Shown here: positions 1 through 7,073 of the stretch, piece by piece
Layout of the letters: each line of letters begins with the position of its first letter
How positions within the stretch are numbered: position 1 is the stretch's first letter
Source: Desulfovibrio desulfuricans
GTDB lineage: Bacteria > Desulfobacterota > Desulfovibrionia > Desulfovibrionales > Desulfovibrionaceae
Reading direction: 5' to 3'
Length of the DNA stretch: 51,365 nt
Assembly: GCA_015062205.1 (NCBI GenBank)
Contig: SUVB01000014.1
Span: 1 to 51,365 of the forward strand
Notes under the pieces: generated by a model
Databases searched by the model: none
The model's input: the letters and a program-made list of their open reading frames with translations, nothing else
Told to the model about the DNA's origin: nothing
Program-made: the position numbers and the translations under genes

Positions 1-88
1 ATCCACACAATGTGCAGATGGATCGAAAAAACGCTGTGAGCTCCGTGCTGGTAGGTGTCCATGCCGCCGAGCTTACCACCACCATGCT

Positions 89-116
89 AAAGCCGCCAGC
101 TAAAGCTGGGGGTTTT
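89..116 (+). terminator. Hairpin followed by T-run; possible IS200/IS605-type end
   Basis: Arms 89-101 and 104-116 pair over 13 positions with one G-T wobble and one mismatch, around a 2-base loop, and the right arm ends in TTTT. A second small hairpin (GGGG/CCCC) overlaps it. It can act as an intrinsic terminator for whatever lies left of the window. Imperfect hairpins of this kind also close the right ends of IS200/IS605-family elements downstream of tnpB. The sequence cannot separate these two readings. Confidence 0.4.
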
Positions 117-275
117 GCCCCTCCCAGAGGGTGACAATAAATATATTCAGAATGAACATTCATATTGCGTTAATAAATCCATATTCTGTAAATCAATTTC
201 CATAAAAAAAGTATTTTTGATGTCTTGTGGCAATTTTTATTCTTTACATATCAAAAAATCAATACGGTAAATTCA

Positions 276-301
276 CGCGAATTTGGCGAAAAGAATTCGC
301 G
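276..301. repeat. Perfect 8-bp inverted repeat
   Basis: CGCGAATT at 276-283 is matched by AATTCGCG at 294-301 with a 10-base spacer. It lies in the AT-rich non-coding stretch about 180 bases before the metal-ATPase promoter. It could be a protein-binding site or a remnant of a mobile element end. Confidence 0.45.
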
Positions 302-477
302 ATTCCCGAAAACATTCTTTATGAGGGTCAGGGCCTGCCCGACACGCAACTCCTTGCCGAACCACACATTTCCTGCCATGCAGCATTGTCTCGTCAAAAC
401 CGAGAGGCTTGGCCTGCCTTTGCTGCGGCAGTGCCAGACGGTGACGCGGCGATACCGGACTGCATGCTGCACCGATC

Positions 478-506
478 TTGACATCCCATACCCCTATATG
501 TATTTT
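478..506 (+). promoter_or_regulatory. Sigma70-type promoter of the metal ATPase-csoR operon
   Basis: A perfect -35 box TTGACA (478-483) is followed by a 17-base spacer and a TATTTT -10 box (501-506, 4 of 6 matches). Transcription would begin near 513, about 30 bases ahead of the ATG at 545 that has a ribosome binding site. The spacer contains the CsoR-like dyad described separately, so a bound repressor would block RNA polymerase directly. Confidence 0.65.
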
Positions 507-520
507 ACCCATACATGTAT
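488..520 (+). promoter_or_regulatory. Candidate CsoR operator
   Basis: ATACCCCTATATGTAT (488-503) has an ATACCCC left half like known CsoR operators (ATACCC..GGGTAT type) and a degenerate right half. Directly behind it lies TACCC and the perfect 10-bp palindrome ATACATGTAT (511-520). Both lie in or just after the promoter spacer, and a CsoR-family gene is the second gene of the same operon. This makes autoregulation likely, but binding is an inference. Confidence 0.5.
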
Positions 521-544
521 TTGTTAAATACGCGTGGAGGCGGT

Positions 545-2443
545 ATGGGCATACTCCGGACTTTGGAAAGGCTGTCGACGCTGGGCGGCATGCGACGCGA
601 CATCATTTTCCTCGTAATTTCCGGCCTAGCGCTGGTTGCCAGCTTCTTCGACCGGCATTTGTTCCCTTTTGACGCCGCCTGGGTCGCCATTATTCTCTGC
701 GGCGTGCCCATTGTGCTTGAGGCCGTCATCGGCCTGGCGACGTCCTTTGACATCAGGGCAGATGTGCTGGTGTCCATGGCGCTCATTTCAGCGGTCATCA
801 TCGGCGAGGATTTTGCCGCCGGCGAGGTGGCCTTTATCATGGAACTTGGTTCGCTGCTTGAAAATCTCACCGTGGCCAGAGCCAGGGCGGGCATCGAAAA
901 GCTTGTGCGCCTGACGCCGCAGACGGCGCGTGTGCTGCATGGCCCCAGCGAGGCCGTCATTCCCGCAGACCAAGTGACCGTGGGGGACATGCTGCGTGTT
1001 CTGCCGGGTGAAACCGTGCCCGTGGACGGCCTTATCCGCAAGGGACACTCCTCCGTCAATCAGGCGGTTCTGACGGGTGAGCCCCTGCCCGTGGACAAAA
1101 CCGTGGGCGATACCGTGGCGTCGGGGATGGTCAACCAGTTCGGCGCGTTTGACATGGAGTGCACGCGTGCGGGCGAAGACAGTTCCCTGCAGCGCATGGT
1201 GCGCCTTGTCCGCTCGGCGGACGCCGGGAAGGCAAAGATTGTGCGGCTGGCGGACCGCTGGGCCACCTGGATTGTGGTCCTTGCCCTGGCCGCCGCCATT
1301 TTCGCCTGGCTTGTGACGGGAGAAGCCATCCGCGCCGTCACCGTCCTTGTGGTCTTTTGCCCCTGCGCCCTGGTGCTTGCCACGCCCACAGCCATCATGG
1401 CCGCCATCGGCAATGCCACGCGGCACGGTTTCCTTGTCCGCGAGGGGGACGCGCTGGAACGGCTGGCGCAGACGACGCGCTGCGCGTTCGACAAGACCGG
1501 GACCCTCACCGTGGGCGCGCCGCGCGTGACGGCAGTGCAAAGCATCGTGGACGACCTTGCGGACGAGAGTATGTACCGCCTCGTCGCCGGAGCCGAACTG
1601 CGCTCGGAGCATCCCCTCGGCAAGGCCGTTGTCGCCTCGTTTCAGGAGGGTGGAAAAGATGCGCCGACGGCTGTCGAGGATTTTCATATGCTGCCCGGAA
1701 AGGGCGTTCTGGCCGTGGTGGACGGCCATGACGTTGTTGTCGGCAATCTGCCGTTGCTTCAGGAGCGCGGCGTTGCCGTTCCCTCTCTCCTGGGAGAAGC
1801 CGCTGCGGCGCATCTGAACAGGGGCGCAACCGTCATGTACTGCGCCGTGGACGGCAGGGCTGCCGGATATGTCGCCCTGGCGGACACCCTACGTCCCGAT
1901 GCGCCGGGCATGGTGGCCCGGCTGAAAGAACTGCACATGGCCTGCGTGCTGCTTACGGGCGACCATGAAGCCGCCGCGCGGCATGTGGCCGCACAGGCGG
2001 GAATTGAGGCCGTGCGGGCCTCCTGCCTGCCTGAAGACAAGCTCGGCTACATTGCCGCAAGCCGGAAGGGCGGCGACAGAATCTGCATGATCGGCGACGG
2101 CGTCAACGACGCGCCCGCCCTCAAGGCGGCCCATGTGGGCATGGCCATGGGCGGCATGGGCAGCGACATCGCCGTGGAAGCCGCCGACATTGTCCTCATG
2201 CGCGACGACATCAGGGAAATTCCCCACCTTGTGGCCCTGTCGCGCCGCACCATGCGCACCATCACTGCCAATCTGGCTTTTTCCATGGGGCTCAATTTCC
2301 TTGCCGTCACCCTTGCCGTGCTGGGCGTCCTGAATCCCGTTGCAGGCGCGCTGGTGCACAATGCGGGGTCGGTATTCGTCATTGCCAATTCCGCGCTGCT
2401 GCTCCACTGGAAGAGGGGCGACTGCGCCGGGCGGCGTCGATAG
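545..2443 (+). CDS. Heavy-metal P1B-type ATPase without N-terminal metal-binding domain
   Basis: Inner-membrane pump of 632 residues that would export a soft metal ion using ATP. All catalytic motifs are present: TGEP (177-180), the transmembrane CPC metal site (272-274), the phosphorylated DKTGT (316-320), the P1B-specific HP (356-357) and GDGVND (517-522). The protein starts almost directly with membrane helices, so the usual HMA or His-rich N-terminal domain is missing. In the last membrane segment the sequence is HNAGS (605-609). This is not the MxxSS of Cu(I) pumps nor the Asp of Zn/Cd pumps, so the metal is uncertain. I chose the ATG at 545 because GGAGG (536-540) precedes it; the in-frame ATG at 515 lies almost on the transcription start. 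It forms an operon with csoR. Confidence 0.9.
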   Translation: MGILRTLERLSTLGGMRRDIIFLVISGLALVASFFDRHLFPFDAAWVAIILCGVPIVLEAVIGLATSFDIRADVLVSMALISAVIIGEDFAAGEVAFIMELGSLLENLTVARARAGIEKLVRLTPQTARVLHGPSEAVIPADQVTVGDMLRVLPGETVPVDGLIRKGHSSVNQAVLTGEPLPVDKTVGDTVASGMVNQFGAFDMECTRAGEDSSLQRMVRLVRSADAGKAKIVRLADRWATWIVVLALAAAIFAWLVTGEAIRAVTVLVVFCPCALVLATPTAIMAAIGNATRHGFLVREGDALERLAQTTRCAFDKTGTLTVGAPRVTAVQSIVDDLADESMYRLVAGAELRSEHPLGKAVVASFQEGGKDAPTAVEDFHMLPGKGVLAVVDGHDVVVGNLPLLQERGVAVPSLLGEAAAAHLNRGATVMYCAVDGRAAGYVALADTLRPDAPGMVARLKELHMACVLLTGDHEAAARHVAAQAGIEAVRASCLPEDKLGYIAASRKGGDRICMIGDGVNDAPALKAAHVGMAMGGMGSDIAVEAADIVLMRDDIREIPHLVALSRRTMRTITANLAFSMGLNFLAVTLAVLGVLNPVAGALVHNAGSVFVIANSALLLHWKRGDCAGRRR

Positions 2444-2512
2444 GGCCTTCTGCCGGGTTTGCGGTCAGAGGCGTTCGACGGTAAAACAGGTTGCACAGCA
2501 AGGGAGGATGCC

Positions 2513-2794
2513 ATGCGACAGTGTATGAACGCCAATGCCGACAAGCTGCATGCGCGTCTGAAAAAAATCATCGGTCAGGTTCAGGCTGTTGACCGCATGA
2601 TTGACGAAGACATCGCCTGCGAAGACGTGCTCTCACAAATCAACGCCTGCAAGTCGGCCCTGCACCGCGTGGGCCAGATTGTTCTGGAGGGGCACATTCA
2701 GCATTGCGTACGCGACGGCATCGAGCATGGAGACGCCGACGCGACCATCAAAAAATTCACCAAGGCGGTGGAGCGCTTTGCCAACATGACATAG
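2513..2794 (+). CDS. csoR: CsoR-family metal-sensing repressor
   Basis: All-helical repressor of 93 residues (DUF156/CsoR family) that releases DNA on binding Cu(I) in characterised members. The Cu(I) ligand set falls at exactly the canonical positions, Cys36, His61 and Cys65. This separates it from the Ni/Co sensor RcnR (extra His ligands) and the aldehyde sensor FrmR. I chose the start at 2513 because AGGGAGG (2501-2507) stands 5 bases ahead. It follows the ATPase by 69 bases in the same operon and probably represses the promoter at 478-506. Extra cysteines at positions 4 and 46 are unusual but need not be functional. Confidence 0.88.
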   Translation: MRQCMNANADKLHARLKKIIGQVQAVDRMIDEDIACEDVLSQINACKSALHRVGQIVLEGHIQHCVRDGIEHGDADATIKKFTKAVERFANMT

Positions 2795-2848
2795 CCCCGC
2801 TTCCGTTGCGCCGTCAGCGTACCGCTGTTCCGCCCCGGCCGCGTCCGG

Positions 2849-3784
2849 TCAGAACAGCGTCCCCTGCTGCAGCACGCGCAAGGATTCCATGCGGCCGTCA
2901 CGCACGTCGTCTTCGGGCCCGATGCTGTCGCAGAGCATCGGCGAGGCGGGATCGTACGCGCGCCACCGCCGCCGCGCAAGGTCATGATTACTGTTGGCAT
3001 AGCAATACCGGCAGCCGTGCGGGCATGTGTCATAGGCGCCCATATCCCGCCAGTCCATGCACATGCAGCCGGCCCGCTCCCCGCCCTTGCGGCCCCGGTC
3101 TTTCAGGGCGCAGCCCGTGGCCTCTTCCAGACGTTTTGCCGTGGCGCAGCCGGAGCGGAGAACTCCGAAACGCTGAAAATCCGCGTCAGTGCCGCACGTC
3201 TGCAGCAGCATGCCGTGCCTGGCTGCGATTTTTGCCATCCCGGCGGCGAGCGCCTCCATTTCCTCCGGCGATACCGCCCGCGCGCCGGGAAAATTGCGCC
3301 TCACCTTGGCATACAGCTCAAGGAAGGAAAAAATGCAGCGCCCTGCCCTGCCTTCAAGCCTGGCGGCAATGCGCGCGAAGGCGGCCAGATGCTCCCGCAC
3401 GCCGTACGGCCCCCAGATCGCAATGGGATCATAGCGCCATGCCACGCGCTGCGGCCCGGCAAGCGCGCCCAGTTCGGCCAAACATTCCGCAGCCTCGTCC
3501 ACAGGCGGCACATTCGGTTCAACGTCCTTGCCATAGGCCGTCACGGTTCCATGAAACACCAGCCGGAAGCGACGCAGCAGCGGCTTGACGTGCGGCAGCA
3601 TCGGCCCCCAGTTCTTGGAACACATCAGGAGAACATCCACCGCGGAAGGATCAAGGCGATACCGCCGCACCGACCTGGGATACCGCGGATTGCGGGAAAG
3701 GAACCAGCCGGCGTCAATCCTGTTCAGAAACCAGTCCGAGTAGAATGCGGGAATGTCCGTTCGGCCGGAGGCGTTGAGTATCAT
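2849..3784 (-). CDS. DUF1848 family Fe-S protein
   Basis: Cytoplasmic protein of 311 residues matching the DUF1848 family by its opening (MILNASGRTDIPAFYSDWF), its length and its C-terminal cysteine motif. The cluster motif CxxxCxxC (Cys254, Cys258, Cys261, in CPHGCRYC) resembles a radical SAM cluster site but lies near the C-terminus; Cys240 and Cys242 may add ligands. The family's reaction is not established. It is the last of three minus-strand genes after the HydG-like fusion and its membrane paralogue, but a 104-base spacer with a hairpin lies before it, so co-transcription is uncertain. No clear ribosome binding site precedes the ATG. Confidence 0.75.
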   Translation of the reverse strand: MILNASGRTDIPAFYSDWFLNRIDAGWFLSRNPRYPRSVRRYRLDPSAVDVLLMCSKNWGPMLPHVKPLLRRFRLVFHGTVTAYGKDVEPNVPPVDEAAECLAELGALAGPQRVAWRYDPIAIWGPYGVREHLAAFARIAARLEGRAGRCIFSFLELYAKVRRNFPGARAVSPEEMEALAAGMAKIAARHGMLLQTCGTDADFQRFGVLRSGCATAKRLEEATGCALKDRGRKGGERAGCMCMDWRDMGAYDTCPHGCRYCYANSNHDLARRRWRAYDPASPMLCDSIGPEDDVRDGRMESLRVLQQGTLF

Positions 3785-3849
3785 GTTTTATTCAGCGGCG
3801 CTCGCCGTTTTTTTTGCCTGAAGCAGAAGCCCGCGTTTTCCGCATGCGC

Positions 3850-3887
3850 GGCCTGCAACCCTGCCGCTTCGCTCGGCTCATGCAGCC
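3850..3887 (-). terminator. Nested hairpin after the free-standing membrane gene
   Basis: Outer arms GGCcTGCA (3850-3857) and TGCAGCC (3881-3887) enclose an inner stem GCCG/CGGC (3863-3866, 3874-3877). It starts 2 bases past the stop codon of the membrane gene. There is no T-run, so it may be a weak terminator or an RNA-stabilising hairpin. Confidence 0.35.
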
Positions 3888-3888
3888 T

Positions 3889-4455
3889 TCAGTCTGCGCC
3901 GGCGCGCCCTTGCCGACGCAATGACAGCGGCCGGTAAACAGAAATAAGGCACATGGTGAAAATGACTGCCAGCTGCAGGCTTCCCTGCCACATGCTCTCC
4001 GGCAGAATACAGGAGCGGACGAGCCGCAGGGGAGCGTCCAGGCCGTAGCCGGAGAGGAACAGTATCAGCCGATCGCCCCAGGGGCCCAGGAACATCAGCC
4101 CCCAGAACCCCGCGCAACAGGCAATCAGCCATTTGAAGCCTATCCAGAAGTATTTGAAGAAGCCGATGGATGTGCATGCGGAGAAGATCAGTCCCGTGAC
4201 AAGGCTCCCCGTAAGGCCCGGCAGCACCACGCACGCATCCACCACATGCAGGCATTCCTGGATGATTTGCACCTTGGCAGGGGTTTCGGCCGTGAGCTTC
4301 AGGTAGCCCAGCGCCTGCATGGCCAGCGCCCCGCCCGCCCAGGCCGTTGCCGAAAGAAGATGGATGGCCTTTGTCGTCTTGATGATACGGTTATCCGGGA
4401 TGCTGTATCCCTTACCTCTCAGTCCGTAAACTTTGACGCTTCCCTGCTCTGCCAT
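3889..4455 (-). CDS. Free-standing four-helix membrane protein, paralogue of the HydG-fusion N-domain
   Basis: Inner-membrane protein of 188 residues with about four helices. Its residues 8-179 align without any gap to the N-terminal domain of the next gene upstream; I count 91 identical of 172 by hand. Conserved features include PDN before helix 1, a helix-1 pattern K..H....AW.GGALA.QALGYL, PGL....TGL, GFFK.FWI.FKW, GD and the closing RPLSL. The helix-1 His lies in a K-x-x-H context reminiscent of DUF2269/CopD-like proteins, but I cannot fix the family. I chose the ATG at 4455 because GGAGAGG precedes it; an upstream in-frame ATG lacks a ribosome binding site. It follows the fusion gene by 152 bases. 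Confidence 0.8.
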   Translation of the reverse strand: MAEQGSVKVYGLRGKGYSIPDNRIIKTTKAIHLLSATAWAGGALAMQALGYLKLTAETPAKVQIIQECLHVVDACVVLPGLTGSLVTGLIFSACTSIGFFKYFWIGFKWLIACCAGFWGLMFLGPWGDRLILFLSGYGLDAPLRLVRSCILPESMWQGSLQLAVIFTMCLISVYRPLSLRRQGRAGAD

Positions 4456-4607
4456 GTCCCTCTCCTGACGGATATCTCTGAAGAGACGGCGTACAAATTT
4501 CTGCGGTATGTCTCCGTCTCGAACAGGTATCATAGATCTCCATAATTGATGGGAACTATGCGTTCTATGCTTGTCAAGGCAATTGCAGCCTCACCGCCAA
4601 CTGTCGA

Positions 4608-6593
4608 TCACACCAAAGATTCATCGGCTCCATGCGTAATTTTTTCCAACGCCGCAGTTATGCGTGAACGCAATGCCTCAGGCATATCTGCAAGGCGTGC
4701 ATTAATAATTTTCAACCCGCTCTCACGTGTTTCCACTTTTGCCACATGCAAAAGGTAGTTGAAACAGGTCGTGAAGGAATTAAAATCGCATCGTTCCTTC
4801 AAGCCGCCAATGGCTGCCAAGGACGTGAACCGATCGCCTTTTCTGCCGACCCGCGGGCATGCCGTGCAGAATGACGGCAACAGGCCCGACTCAAGCAGCG
4901 TCCGCACAATTTCATCCACATGGCCGTTTTCACCAAGGGGGAACGGAATGTGATCCAGTCCATTTTGCCAAGCCTCATAGGGGTTTGCCACACTTCCCGT
5001 GAGCAGGTGGGAGCCACCTGCGACACACGCGCGATGCCACAGCCCCGCCGGTTCCTTGCTGGTCAAAATGAGGCTTGTGTAGGGAATGGCAAGACGGGCA
5101 ACGGCAATGCAGCGCATATAGGTGGCATCGCTTACCGGGTAAGGAGCCGGGAAGTCACAGCCCGGCGCGGGGCGCAAACGGTGCATGCTGACGCTACGGC
5201 ATCCCGTGCCGTATGCCTCCATGAGATGCGTCGCATGCATGATCAGCCCCAGCATGTCATACTGCCAGGGGCCCAGCCCCAGCACAATGCCAAGACCGGC
5301 ATCCCCCACTCCCGCGTCATGGGCCACATCGGGAGCCGTAAGACGTTTTTCGTAATCGCTTTTGGGGCCGATCGGATGCACGGCATGGTAGCTCGGCTCA
5401 TGGTAGGTATCCTGGTAAATCAGGATGGTGCCGACTTCCGCCTCCTGGAGTGCGGCGTATTCCGCAGATTCAAGAGGACCGACATTGACATTGATGCGGC
5501 GGATTGCCTGATTTCCCTCCCTGACCGAATAAAGCACCCGCACTGCGTTGACCAGCAGTTTCACATCGGCTCCGGGGAACTGTCCGGTCACCAGGAAAAC
5601 GCGGCTGAGTCCCTGGCGGATGATATTCAGGGCCGCCGTACGCAATTCGTCCTGATTCAGGTGCTTGCGCTGAATGGCGGAATTGCTCTTGCGATAGGCG
5701 CAGTAACGGCAGTCACTGCCGCAGTAGTTTGAGACATGCAGCGGCGCGCTCATGACAATGCGGTCGCCGTAGACCTTGCGTTTTACCTGGTCGGCGGTTT
5801 CCAGAAGCAGTCGCACACCCTCTGCATCGGTCACCCGCATCAGGGCGACGGTTTCAGGCAGCGTCAACACCTCAAGGGAACGTGATTTGGCAAGGATGTC
5901 ATCCAGTTCATGCCTGTCCGGGGCATTCCGGCGTTCCAGCGCTTCCGCGATGCGCCCGGGGTCAAACCACGGAATCCGTTTCGCAGGGCACATCGGCCGT
6001 CCGGCAACTTTCCTCCCGAACAGAATATGCGGCTTGAATCGCCGCAACATGTCCTCCAGCGAAAGAGGCCTGTAGATTGAAACCACGCACATAAGAAAGA
6101 AGACAACCAGCTGGAGCGAGGCCTGCCCCCAGGAATCAGGAAAAAGCACTCCCCTTGCCATACGCAGGGGCGCATCCCAGCCGACAGAGGCCAATTTTGC
6201 AAGGCAACTATCCCCCAGGGGAGACAAGAAGAAAAATCCCCAAAAGGCCGCACTGATGGTGATTATCCATTTAAAAGCTATCCAGAAATGTTTGAAGAAA
6301 CCTATTGCAGTGAGGCATGAATAAAATAATCCCGTGATGATGCACATCACAAGGCCCGGCATGACAACCCATGTGTCAACAGAATTGAGGCACAGTGTTA
6401 TCCACGGGGCTGCTTCAGCGTTTTTTGCCGTGTGCTGCAGGTAACCCAGTGCCTGCAAAGCCAGAGCCCCACCAATCCAGGCTGCGGCTCCAAAAATGTG
6501 GACTATCTTGACCGTCCTGATGATGTAGTTGTCAGGGCTGCTGAACCCTTTGCCCTTGCTGCCGAAATTGCGGATAACCTCAAATGTGCTCAT
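4608..6593 (-). CDS. Fusion of a four-helix membrane domain with a HydG-like radical SAM enzyme
   Basis: 661 residues. Residues 8-179 form a membrane domain with about four helices; about 190-661 form a full-length HydG-like radical SAM protein. The radical SAM cluster site is CGSDCRYC (Cys291, 295, 298). The C-terminal CX2CX22C motif (Cys576, 579, 602), which in HydG binds the auxiliary cluster that builds the Fe(CO)(CN) synthon from tyrosine, is intact. HydG-like signatures HPIGPKSDYE and MHRLRPAPG are present. This argues for HydG rather than ThiH. HydG is normally soluble, so the membrane fusion is unusual. No hydE, hydF or hydrogenase gene is nearby. I chose the ATG at 6593 because AGAGGG precedes it. 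The membrane half is AT-richer (37-48% G+C in lines I counted) than the enzyme half (57%). Confidence 0.85.
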   Translation of the reverse strand: MSTFEVIRNFGSKGKGFSSPDNYIIRTVKIVHIFGAAAWIGGALALQALGYLQHTAKNAEAAPWITLCLNSVDTWVVMPGLVMCIITGLFYSCLTAIGFFKHFWIAFKWIITISAAFWGFFFLSPLGDSCLAKLASVGWDAPLRMARGVLFPDSWGQASLQLVVFFLMCVVSIYRPLSLEDMLRRFKPHILFGRKVAGRPMCPAKRIPWFDPGRIAEALERRNAPDRHELDDILAKSRSLEVLTLPETVALMRVTDAEGVRLLLETADQVKRKVYGDRIVMSAPLHVSNYCGSDCRYCAYRKSNSAIQRKHLNQDELRTAALNIIRQGLSRVFLVTGQFPGADVKLLVNAVRVLYSVREGNQAIRRINVNVGPLESAEYAALQEAEVGTILIYQDTYHEPSYHAVHPIGPKSDYEKRLTAPDVAHDAGVGDAGLGIVLGLGPWQYDMLGLIMHATHLMEAYGTGCRSVSMHRLRPAPGCDFPAPYPVSDATYMRCIAVARLAIPYTSLILTSKEPAGLWHRACVAGGSHLLTGSVANPYEAWQNGLDHIPFPLGENGHVDEIVRTLLESGLLPSFCTACPRVGRKGDRFTSLAAIGGLKERCDFNSFTTCFNYLLHVAKVETRESGLKIINARLADMPEALRSRITAALEKITHGADESLV

Positions 6594-7073
6594 GCAACCC
6601 TCTGCCGTTGAAAAACATGAATCGCATGGCATAACCTATCACAGAGGTTTGCATGGACGTCACCCCGTTGTTTAGGTGAACAAACTCAACCCATTGTCGT
6701 CACGGAACGAAAGCTATGCGCGACATGCCCTGAAAGTCAAGATGGCGTGGCCTGCGCTGTCAGTCCTGTCAATGCGTTGGAATCACAGGCGTACTGTGAT
6801 ATGCAGAAACGGACGCGCCGCGCTCAATGCACAAGTGCAGACAAGCCAAATGCCGGACGCGTGGGCAGCAGCATCGCCGTGCCGCCATGCGCATGTTGCG
6901 TACACTGCGGCATCGTAACATCAGGGGTACAGCCGCAACCTCCGGGCTTCGCTCGGAGGGCCAGCCCGTATGTATCGGGAGGCTCCTTTCCCCTCGTCCC
7001 CTGAAGGGAGTGCGTCCATCTCCCGCAGGTGCCGCTCTCGGTGACTGCTGTCTTGTGGAAAGAGGAGGTAATA
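6594..7073. other. Non-coding spacer between divergent genes, structured near its right end
   Basis: It separates the minus-strand fusion gene from the plus-strand exported-protein gene. I see no gene in it. Near the fusion gene TTGTT/AACAA arms flank a 6-base spacer (about 6670-6690), a possible regulator site. The right third (about 6930-7015) holds several hairpins, the strongest at 6939-6959, which could form a structured leader for the gene at 7074. Confidence 0.5.
6939..6959. repeat. Strong 9-bp hairpin in the leader of the exported protein
   Basis: CCTCCGGGC (6939-6947) pairs with GCTCGGAGG (6951-6959), one pair being G-T, around a TTC loop. It is followed by CCCG/CGGG arms (6965-6979) and by CTCC.TTC/GAAGGGAG arms around 6982-7010. 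The chain suggests a structured RNA leader or an extragenic palindromic element; there is no T-run. Confidence 0.45.

Larger units (their letters stand above)
1..477. other. Non-coding left edge, hairpin-rich then AT-rich
   Basis: I find no convincing gene here; the short open frames have no ribosome binding site and no recognisable product. The first 130 bases are G+C-rich with several hairpins (one at 89-116). Then comes an AT-rich stretch (about 133-310) with GAATGAACATTC near 150 (arms GAATG/CATTC) and a perfect 8-bp inverted repeat at 276-301. From about 320 the sequence returns to the composition of the neighbouring genes. The sharp change of composition suggests a junction, possibly the border of a mobile element, but no transposase lies inside the window. 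Confidence 0.5.

Noticed and set aside
225..527. Short overlapping open frames ahead of the metal ATPase
   Set aside because: No ribosome binding site, overlapping on both strands, and across the promoter.
515..544. ATG at 515 as the start of the ATPase
   Set aside because: It lies within a palindrome at the predicted transcription start and has no ribosome binding site, while the ATG at 545 has GGAGG.
4543..4577. TTGACA between the fusion gene and its free paralogue as a promoter of the latter
   Set aside because: At 17 bases only TCCCAT is found, and no better -10 box is in range, so I do not list it as a feature.
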